Source: Desulfatitalea sp. (GTDB taxonomy: Bacteria > Desulfobacterota > Desulfobacteria > Desulfobacterales > Desulfosarcinaceae). From it: a DNA stretch of 11,925 nucleotides. The stretch covers positions 1-11,925 of the forward strand of contig JABDRH010000030.1 of NCBI GenBank assembly GCA_013041835.1. Direction: 5' to 3'. How positions within the stretch are numbered: the stretch's first letter is position 1; each line of letters begins with the position of its first letter. The notes under the pieces were generated by a model. That model ran no database searches. It saw only the letters and a program-made list of their open reading frames with translations, and was not told where the DNA came from. The translations under genes were made by a program, and so were the position numbers. Positions 6,898 through 11,925 of the stretch are shown piece by piece.

Positions 6898-7419
6898 ATG
6901 AAAAAAGGCTTGTTGATCATCAATACCGGCAACGGCAAGGGAAAGACCACGGCCGCATTGGGCATGGCCATGCGGGCGGCCGGACACGGCATGCGCATTT
7001 GCATTATCCAGTTCATCAAAGGCGATTGGCCTTATGGCGAGCTGACTTCGATCAAGAAATTGGCCGATACGATCGAGATCCATGTCATGGGCCGCGGCTG
7101 CACCTGGCTATCGGACGATATTGAAAAGGACAAAGCCGCCGCACTTGACGCCTGGGACTTTGCCCAAAACATATTGGCCGATGAAAGCTACGACCTGGTG
7201 GTGCTCGACGAATTCACCTTCCTGCTCAAATACGATATCGTGGCTATCCAACCGGTGTTGGCGGTGCTGGCCCGTCGCCCCCCAACCCAGCACGTGGTCA
7301 TCACCGGCCGCAGCGCCCCCGAGGCCCTGGTGGCGGCGGCCGACCTGGTAACGGAGATGGTTCCCATCAAGCATCCTTACGACATCGGCATCAAGGCCCA
7401 GCAAGGGGTGGAGTTTTAA
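6898..7419 (+). CDS. cobO: Cob(I)yrinic acid a,c-diamide / cob(I)alamin adenosyltransferase (CobO/BtuR type)
   Basis: 173 residues. It transfers the 5'-deoxyadenosyl group of ATP to the reduced cobalt of corrinoids, in coenzyme B12 synthesis or in salvage of imported corrinoids, in the cytoplasm. The N-terminal P-loop GNGKGKTT (11-18), of the kind specific to this family, is present. It is followed by the AALGMAMRAAGHG helix and the IIQFIKGDWPYGEL strand. The Walker-B-like strand VVLDEF and the C-terminal KHPYDIGIKAQQGVEF signature are also there. The length is close to the usual 170-200 residues and nothing is missing. The start ATG follows AAGGAGG with 5-6 nt spacing. It is divergent from a TonB-dependent receptor across 158 bp. 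No cobalamin riboswitch box was seen in that gap. Confidence 0.93.
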   Translation: MKKGLLIINTGNGKGKTTAALGMAMRAAGHGMRICIIQFIKGDWPYGELTSIKKLADTIEIHVMGRGCTWLSDDIEKDKAAALDAWDFAQNILADESYDLVVLDEFTFLLKYDIVAIQPVLAVLARRPPTQHVVITGRSAPEALVAAADLVTEMVPIKHPYDIGIKAQQGVEF

Positions 7420-7475
7420 GACGATTTCTGCCAAACAGACCCTCTTGCTTGTCTTTTTTCCCGTCTTGTGCGTTG

Positions 7476-7514
7476 TGTCAAAGGCCGAATACAGACCGTG
7501 TGCGTCCTTTGACA
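7476..7514. repeat. 9-bp inverted repeat between cobO and recQ
   Basis: TGTCAAAGG (7476-7484) and CCTTTGACA (7506-7514) form a perfect 9-bp dyad with a 21-nt loop, in the 151-bp gap where cobO and recQ converge. Neither side has a T tract next to the stem, so its role as a terminator is uncertain. Two T-rich runs are nearby: TTTTTT at 7454-7459 for the plus strand, and a run of seven for the minus strand at 7527-7533. Confidence 0.4.
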
Positions 7515-7570
7515 GGCCTTGAAGACAAAAAAATCCGGCGCAATAGGGCATGGTCTTTTCCGCCAATCGC

Positions 7571-9385
7571 CTAAGATGACGGGTGGCTGCGAATAGCCTC
7601 GAGAAAACGCTCGCCGTACTGCTCGGCCTTGCGCTCACCCACGCCGTTAATCATCAGCAACCGGGACCTGTCGGCCGGTTTGCGCACGGCCATTTCCCGC
7701 AACGTTTTATCATGAAACACCACATAAGGCGGCACACTGTCGGCCTTGGCGATCTTAAGGCGGACCTTGCGCAATCGCTCGAACAACGCCTGATCGCCTT
7801 CATCGGCAAGGGGTAATGCGGTCTGCGCAGCCGTTTTCTTGGTTTGGGTGGGCTGCTTTTGGGGATGAAGGTCTTTGCGCAGCTGAACTTGAACGTCGCC
7901 TTTGAGCACCGGCCAACTGGCGGGACAGAGGCGAAAACCGGCAATGGCCGTATCGGTGACGGCAAGCCGTCCGGCGGCCGTAAGCTGCCGGTATACGGAC
8001 CGCCACTGACGGGCGTCCAGTTCGGTGCCCACGCCGAAGGTCTTGAGGCGATCGTGACCCAGACGGCGGATACGTTCGGTGGCGTTGCCCAGCAGCACAT
8101 CGATGAGGTGGCCCGCGCCGAAACGCTGACCGGTCCGGTAGACGCACGAGAGCGCTTTTTGGGCGGCCACGGTGCCATCCCAGGTCTGTGTGGGATGCGT
8201 ACAGTTATCGCAATTGCCGCAGCGGTCCGGATAGGCCTCGCCAAAATAGTCGAGAAGGGCTTGGCGCCGACAGCGTGTGGTTTCACAAAAACCCAAAAGG
8301 GCCTCAAGTTTACGGCCCTGGATCTGCTTGTAGGCCGCATCCCCTTCGGAGCCCTCCTGAAGCCGGCGCATGGCCACCACGTCAGCCAAGGTGTAAACCA
8401 TCCAAGCATCGGCCGCTTCGCCGTCCCGGCCGGCCCGGCCGGTCTCTTGATAGTAGGCCTCCATGCTCGCCGGCAAATCCAGGTGGGCCACGAAACGCAC
8501 ATCCGGCTTGTCGATGCCCATGCCGAACGCCACGGTAGCCACCACGACGACGCCATCCTCACGCTGGAAGCGCTGCTGGTGAGCCATGCGGGTCTGAGCA
8601 TCGAGCCCGGCGTGGTAGGGCAAGGCCGAAATTGCTTGATCCCGAAGCCAGGCGGCCGTTTCATCGGCCCGTTTACGCGTGCGCACGTAACAAATACCCG
8701 CATGGCCGGCATGCCTGCGGTGTAGAAATGACAACAACTGCCGCCTGGCATTGTCTTTGAGTTGAATCCGGTAATGAATGTTGGGGCGGTCAAAGCTAGA
8801 GATAAAACTGGCGGCCCGGGTCAGATCCAGCTTCCCCAGAATATCCTTGCGGGTCTGCACATCCGCCGTAGCCGTCAGGGCAATCCGCGGCACCTCAGGA
8901 TGACGAGCGGTCACTTCGGCAATTCGCAGGTACTCCGGACGAAAATCGTGACCCCACTGGGAGACGCAGTGCGCTTCGTCGATAGCGAACAGGGCCAGCG
9001 GCATACGGGCCAGCAGGGCCTGAAACCCCTCCATCAGCAACCGCTCGGGGGCCACATAGAGCAGGTCGACCTGGCCGTCGCCCGCCTGCCGAACCACCTG
9101 TGCGGCCGCTTCGGCCGTGAGGCTGGAGTTCAGATAGGCGGCGCGTACGCCGTTTTGCCGCAAAGCCGCCACCTGATCGTGCATCAAAGCGATGAGCGGA
9201 GAGATCACCACGCCCACGCCGGGCCGCATGATGGCCGGGATTTGATAGCAAATGGACTTGCCGCTGCCGGTGGGCATCAGCACAAAGGCGTCCCGGCCAC
9301 CGTTGAGATGTTCGACGATTTCCATCTGGTGGGGCCGAAATCCATCATAGCCAAACACCTTGCGCAACACAGTCTGGGAAGTCAT
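7571..9385 (-). CDS. recQ: ATP-dependent DNA helicase RecQ
   Basis: 604 residues. This is a 3'-5' DNA helicase for recombination and replication-fork repair. Helicase core: Walker A MPTGSGKS (37-44), DEAH (136-139) followed by the RecQ-specific CVSQWGHDFRPEY loop, motif III ALTATA (169-174), and motifs V-VI around VAFGMGIDKPDVRFVAH and QETGRAGRDG (313-322). The RQC zinc site has its four cysteines C372, C389, C392 and C395, followed by a winged helix (~405-500). A Lys/Gln/Thr-rich linker leads to a C-terminal HRDC domain (~532-604). The architecture and length match E. coli RecQ. The ATG at 9383-9385 was chosen because it overlaps the TGA of the preceding gene as ATGA, the sign of translational coupling. 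A GTG four codons earlier is less likely. Confidence 0.96.
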   Translation of the reverse strand: MTSQTVLRKVFGYDGFRPHQMEIVEHLNGGRDAFVLMPTGSGKSICYQIPAIMRPGVGVVISPLIALMHDQVAALRQNGVRAAYLNSSLTAEAAAQVVRQAGDGQVDLLYVAPERLLMEGFQALLARMPLALFAIDEAHCVSQWGHDFRPEYLRIAEVTARHPEVPRIALTATADVQTRKDILGKLDLTRAASFISSFDRPNIHYRIQLKDNARRQLLSFLHRRHAGHAGICYVRTRKRADETAAWLRDQAISALPYHAGLDAQTRMAHQQRFQREDGVVVVATVAFGMGIDKPDVRFVAHLDLPASMEAYYQETGRAGRDGEAADAWMVYTLADVVAMRRLQEGSEGDAAYKQIQGRKLEALLGFCETTRCRRQALLDYFGEAYPDRCGNCDNCTHPTQTWDGTVAAQKALSCVYRTGQRFGAGHLIDVLLGNATERIRRLGHDRLKTFGVGTELDARQWRSVYRQLTAAGRLAVTDTAIAGFRLCPASWPVLKGDVQVQLRKDLHPQKQPTQTKKTAAQTALPLADEGDQALFERLRKVRLKIAKADSVPPYVVFHDKTLREMAVRKPADRSRLLMINGVGERKAEQYGERFLEAIRSHPSS

Positions 9386-10017
9386 TTGAATTGCCACGTG
9401 TATCCCGAGCTGAGTTTTCCCTGCACAAACAGCATCTCTTCGATGCGAAACCCATCGGCGTCTTTTTCCAGCGTGAAGAAGTACTCTTGCCGGATGGAGC
9501 TGCCGCCGGCCCCGGGCAGCATGCGCCGGTAGAGAAAAGCAATCCGGGTGTCCGCCACCTCGATCAGTTCCACATCACCGGTGCCGTTGTCATTGTTCAA
9601 ACGCAGTTGGTTTGGGTTGAGATAAAACCGCAGGTGCTTTTGGTGACTGCTGCGCTCGCGCTCGGAATACAATTCGGCGGCCATCTGCAGGTTACCGCCA
9701 CGATCCACCTGGACCCGGGCCTTGATGGTTTCCCGACGATGCTCCACATCGTCCGGATTCCAAGCGCTGGCGCAAAAAAAAGATGCCGCGGCGCCTGCCC
9801 AATCGCCGGCCAGGGATTTGAAGAGCCGTACCAATTGTTCGTGCTCTGACGGCGTTAATTCCCGGGACGCTATCGGACCATATGGATCTTCACCCTTTTG
9901 AAGCGTTGGCGAAGGACTCAAACACTGCCGCGCATCCAGCGGGCCGCAAAACACCAGTACCCATGCGGCCACAGCGGCCACGCCGTGCCACGAGATGTTT
10001 TGACTTACATATCTCAA
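9382..10017 (-). CDS. Exported protein of unknown function, coupled to recQ
   Basis: About 211 residues. I do not recognise the family. The N-terminus has a hydrophobic segment (GVAAVAAWVLVFCG, ~12-25) ending near DARQC, which looks like a signal peptide or perhaps a lipoprotein signal with an imperfect lipobox. The remainder is soluble and charged, with a mixed alpha/beta look: an SEHEQLVRLFKSLAGDWAG helix, then several beta strands (IKARVQV, LQMAAELY, LRFYL, VELIEV, IAFLYRR, QEYFFTLEK, FRIEEMLFVQGK). This pattern recalls small lipocalin- or START-like periplasmic folds, but that is only an impression. There is no ATG at the 5' end; TTG at 10015-10017 with AAAGG 10 nt upstream is the best start, and GTG at codon 13 is an alternative. 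It shares an ATGA overlap with recQ. Confidence 0.7.
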   Translation of the reverse strand: MRYVSQNISWHGVAAVAAWVLVFCGPLDARQCLSPSPTLQKGEDPYGPIASRELTPSEHEQLVRLFKSLAGDWAGAAASFFCASAWNPDDVEHRRETIKARVQVDRGGNLQMAAELYSERERSSHQKHLRFYLNPNQLRLNNDNGTGDVELIEVADTRIAFLYRRMLPGAGGSSIRQEYFFTLEKDADGFRIEEMLFVQGKLSSGYTWQFK

Positions 10018-10046
10018 CAGTTACAAGCCTTTCTTCAAGCAACACA

Positions 10047-10075
10047 AGTAACCAATATCAAGCATGCCTTGTCAA
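10047..10075 (-). promoter_or_regulatory. Candidate sigma-70 promoter for the exported-protein/recQ operon
   Basis: On the minus strand, TTGACA (10070-10075) is a perfect -35. A 17-nt spacer leads to GTTACT (10047-10052), a poor -10 with 3 of 6 matches. It overlaps the oppositely oriented -35 of the phosphatase promoter. Confidence 0.35.
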
Positions 10076-10097
10076 GCACGAAACAACAGGGTATATC
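10069..10097 (+). promoter_or_regulatory. Sigma-70 promoter for the phosphoglycolate phosphatase gene
   Basis: TTGTCA (10069-10074, 5 of 6), a 17-nt spacer and TATATC (10092-10097, 4 of 6) give a start near 10104, about 32 nt before the ATG. Confidence 0.55.
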
Positions 10098-10135
10098 GAC
10101 TCAGACCTTATCCGCATCGAGCAAGAAAGAGGCAC

Positions 10136-10786
10136 ATGACTTACAAGGCGGTCATCTTTGATCTGGACGGCACGCTGCTCGATACACTGGACGACCTGGC
10201 CGGTGCCGTTAACCGCGTGCTGGCCCGGCGCGGCTATCCGCAACACGACGCAAATGCCTATCGCTGGTTTATCGGTGATGGATCAGAGGTGCTGATGCGC
10301 CGCGCTTTGCCGCCCGAGGCGCGCACAGTGGACATTATCACCCCTTGCCTGGCCGACCTGCTGGCCGACTATCATCAACATTGGCATGACCTCACCCGGC
10401 CATACGAGGGCATACCCGAGCTTCTGACCGACCTGGGTGAACGTGGCATCGTCATGGCCGTGGTCACCAACAAACCCCATCAATTCACACACAAGATGAT
10501 GGCTCACTATTTTGCCGAAACACCTTTTTATCCGGTATTCGGGCAACAAGACCACCTGCCCAAAAAACCCGATCCCGTCCAGGCCTTACGGGCCGCCGAT
10601 AAGATGGGTGTCGCCCCGGCGAACTGCATCTTTCTGGGTGACAGCGCTATTGACATGCAAACGGCCCAACGCGCAGGCATGGCCCCGGTAGGCGCCGGTT
10701 GGGGCTTCCGGCCGGTAGATGAACTGCGATCGGCCGGCGCGCAGGTCGTGTGCGACCACCCCTCAGCGCTGCTGACGCTGCTGTAA
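10136..10786 (+). CDS. gph: Phosphoglycolate phosphatase, HAD superfamily
   Basis: 216 residues. It dephosphorylates 2-phosphoglycolate, formed during DNA repair or metabolism, to glycolate in the cytoplasm. All four HAD motifs are present: DLDGT with nucleophile D9 and general acid/base D11, motif II Thr111 in VVTNKPH, motif III Lys144 in KKPDP, and motif IV GDSAIDMQTA with D169 and D173. The cap domain of ~70 residues between motifs I and II has the alpha-helical form and the GxG-type FIGDGSEVLMRRAL segment typical of Gph. The true start is the ATG at 10136, preceded by AAAGAGG; the frame is open upstream but that part lacks homology. Other HAD phosphatases such as pyrophosphatase PpaX are close relatives, so the substrate is probable rather than proven. 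Confidence 0.85.
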   Translation: MTYKAVIFDLDGTLLDTLDDLAGAVNRVLARRGYPQHDANAYRWFIGDGSEVLMRRALPPEARTVDIITPCLADLLADYHQHWHDLTRPYEGIPELLTDLGERGIVMAVVTNKPHQFTHKMMAHYFAETPFYPVFGQQDHLPKKPDPVQALRAADKMGVAPANCIFLGDSAIDMQTAQRAGMAPVGAGWGFRPVDELRSAGAQVVCDHPSALLTLL

Positions 10787-10801
10787 ATCGATGCCAACGA
10801 T

Positions 10802-10830
10802 CTGGCACAATCGCATATCAGGTTTATATT
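10802..10830 (+). promoter_or_regulatory. Sigma-70 promoter for the OsmC-like selenoprotein gene
   Basis: CTGGCA (10802-10807, 4 of 6), a 17-nt spacer and TATATT (10825-10830, 5 of 6) give a start near 10837, about 51 nt before the ATG. Confidence 0.5.
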
Positions 10831-10854
10831 GAACGCATATTGTTTCAGTTCAAT
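10828..10854. promoter_or_regulatory. 7-bp dyad over the promoter, candidate operator
   Basis: ATTGAAC (10828-10834) and GTTCAAT (10848-10854) form a perfect inverted repeat with a 13-nt spacer. The half-sites are 20 bp centre to centre, about two helical turns, and the dyad covers the -10 and the start site. This suits binding of a dimeric repressor. The regulator is unknown. Confidence 0.45.
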
Positions 10855-10887
10855 TCAAACGCTGGTACAAACCAAACGGAGGCTGAC

Positions 10888-11352
10888 ATGCGCGACATCG
10901 TTCACAAATCTGAGATCACCATCACGAGAAAGTCAGGCCCCACCCGCAAGGCCCTGATCAAGGGCTTTGACGAACCGGTGTACTACGGTGTGCATGGCGG
11001 CATAAAGGGCTTTTACCGAATCGATGCGGATGAGGAGCACGCCGCCACGCTAGATCACATGGTCGGAGCGGTAGGCGGCTGAATGATGGGCACTTTCGCC
11101 ACGATGCTGGCGAAGAGCAAAGTTGCTACTCCGGCGAACCGCTACCGCGCAGAAGTTGTCGGTGACATTGAAAAAGTGGATGGCATACTCAAGATTACGC
11201 GCATCCACGTGCACTATCATCTAAAGCTGTCGCCGGATCAGCGAGAGGCTGCCGAGGCTGCATTTACCGCATACCTATCCCACTGTCCGGCGGCCCAGAG
11301 TGTGATCGCCGCTATTCAGATCGAACATTCGCTGGAAATGCAGGACAAGTAA
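10888..11352 (+). CDS. OsmC-like protein with in-frame TGA as selenocysteine (Sec65)
   Basis: One 154-residue protein if TGA at 11080-11082 is read as Sec. The first part (64 residues) ends with ATLDHMVGAVGG. The second (89 residues) starts immediately, in the same frame, with MMGTFATMLAKSK. Together they match the OsmC/Ohr fold as in E. coli YhfA, where MEMVLMAAGGC precedes a long helix. The TGA falls exactly on the reactive Cys of GGC. The second conserved Cys is C133 (YLSHCPAAQSV). The total length is normal for the family and neither half alone is a complete fold. The ATG at 10888 has CGGAGG with 5-nt spacing. The ATG-ATG after the TGA has no proper Shine-Dalgarno. The likely role is thiol/selenol peroxidase or redox activity in the cytoplasm. 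The alternative is a nonsense mutation or base error in a Cys version. Confidence 0.85.
11089..11118 (+). promoter_or_regulatory. Putative bacterial SECIS element
   Basis: Just downstream of the TGA, TTCGCCA (11095-11101) and TGGCGAA (11108-11114) form a perfect 7-bp stem with loop CGATGC. A further GC/GC pair (11089-11090 with 11117-11118) lies across an internal loop. The apical loop begins 19 nt after the TGA and its second base is G, in keeping with the bacterial SECIS pattern recognised by SelB. The stem lies within coding sequence, as bacterial SECIS elements do. Confidence 0.7.
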
Positions 11353-11410
11353 GCCCCAATGTTGCTTAAAAAGATGGCCAAAAAGGAATAAACAGTTGAA
11401 GGAATTGAAA

Positions 11411-11925
11411 TTACCGAATTAAAACACTGCTAAATAAGCCTTGCACCAACTCAGAGATGCGCCGGTGAACGAGGTGATGATCCTCATATAATTCGAATTC
11501 GGCCGGATCATTGCGCAGCGCACGCATACACGCCGTAAGATGGGTATCGTTCAAGGGCAGGGCTGCCCAGACGGCCATGCCGCGTACTTTTACGGCAGGA
11601 TCGTTTAAAAACGGCCGGATAAGGTCCGCCGCCGACTGGACCAAATCGGGCCATGCCCGCGCCAGGCGCCCCACGGCCCACAGCACGCCTGCCTGCAATC
11701 CCGGATGATCGAGATAATTGCCCCGGGGATCAATATAGCAGATCAGAATGGAGGCATACGCTCCGGCGAGTCCCCGGTGACGCGCCATGATGTCGCCCAT
11801 GGCCTCGGGTGCCCCCCAACCGATGCCGCCGGATTCATCATTGAGATGCCACATGAGGCGCCGCATGACAACGCGTCCCGCCTCCGGATCGGACCGCGAC
11901 ACATCGGCCGTGACCGCTCCCATGG
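11411..11925 (-). CDS. HEAT-repeat-like protein, N-terminal part outside the window
   Basis: At least 170 residues, with the frame open to the right edge. An ATG at 11921-11923 is in frame, but whether it is the start cannot be judged because no upstream sequence is available. The visible chain is a series of alpha-helix pairs with the helical-repeat look of HEAT/armadillo proteins: VVMRRLMWHLNDESGGIGWGAPEAMGDIMARH, HPGLQAGVLWAVGRLA, DLVQSAADLIRPFLNDPAVKVRGMAVWAALPL. It lacks cysteines suited to a metal site. It resembles the uncharacterised DVU0298-type HEAT proteins of sulfate reducers, from memory only. It converges on the OsmC-like gene with 58 bp between stops and no clear terminator in between. 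Confidence 0.7.
   Translation of the reverse strand, partial: MGAVTADVSRSDPEAGRVVMRRLMWHLNDESGGIGWGAPEAMGDIMARHRGLAGAYASILICYIDPRGNYLDHPGLQAGVLWAVGRLARAWPDLVQSAADLIRPFLNDPAVKVRGMAVWAALPLNDTHLTACMRALRNDPAEFELYEDHHLVHRRISELVQGLFSSVLIR

Noticed and set aside
7476..7533. Canonical intrinsic terminator for cobO or recQ from the 9-bp dyad or the minus-strand T run.
   Set aside because: The dyad has no adjoining T tract on either strand, and the stem before the minus-strand T run is only about 4 strong pairs. It is listed as an inverted repeat instead.
7844..9532. Long plus-strand open frames opposite recQ, and similar long frames opposite or out of frame with the TonB receptor and the permease.
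   Set aside because: They are shadows of GC-rich real genes, lack ribosome sites and family motifs, and the opposite strand encodes complete, well-conserved proteins.
10888..11352. Reading the OsmC region as two separate small genes or as a pseudogene.
   Set aside because: Both halves are in the same frame, only one stop separates them, it is TGA at the exact catalytic Cys position, and a SECIS-like hairpin follows. The rest of the gene shows no decay and the downstream ATG lacks a ribosome site.

Overview
This window (about 58% GC by eye) looks like part of a chromosome of a Gram-negative anaerobe, most likely a sulfate reducer of the Desulfobacterota (Desulfosarcina/Desulfobacteraceae-like). 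The indications are a receiver-like/DUF4388 (PATAN)/PilZ protein, a TonB-dependent receptor beside a cobalamin adenosyltransferase, and above all an apparent selenocysteine-containing OsmC-like protein, since selenoproteins are common in that group. The taxonomic assignment is inference. No phage, insertion sequence, CRISPR array, rRNA or tRNA is visible.

Layout, left to right. (1) 3-1217 (+): the 3' part of an SLC13/DASS-type anion permease with TrkA-C domains. (2) 1290-2309 (-): a degenerate receiver-PATAN-PilZ protein, a probable cyclic-di-GMP effector. (3) 2310-2667: a gene-free gap that holds a strong plus-strand intrinsic terminator and a possible small RNA. (4) 2668-3453 (-): a cytoplasmic glycerophosphodiester phosphodiesterase. 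(5) 3454-3868: an AT-rich gap with a well-formed sigma-54 promoter and a long leader, leading into (6) 3869-4630 (+), a small outer-membrane beta-barrel protein. (7) 4712-6739 (-): a TonB-dependent receptor that converges on the barrel gene across a 16-bp stem-loop. (8) 6898-7419 (+): cobO, divergent from the receptor, so the pair may serve corrinoid uptake and activation. (9) 7571-9385 (-): recQ, whose ATG overlaps the TGA of (10) 9382-10017 (-), an exported protein of unknown function. (11) 10136-10786 (+): a phosphoglycolate phosphatase of the HAD family. (12) 10888-11352 (+): an OsmC-like protein interrupted by one in-frame TGA. (13) 11411-11925 (-): the 3' part of a HEAT-repeat-like protein.

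The standout is item 12. A conventional gene caller would split it into a 64-residue and an 89-residue ORF. Read through, the two halves form one 154-residue OsmC-fold protein in which the TGA lies exactly where the family has its reactive GG-Cys. A stem-loop at the spacing expected of a bacterial SECIS element follows the TGA. The gene also has its own promoter, with an overlapping dyad that looks like an operator.
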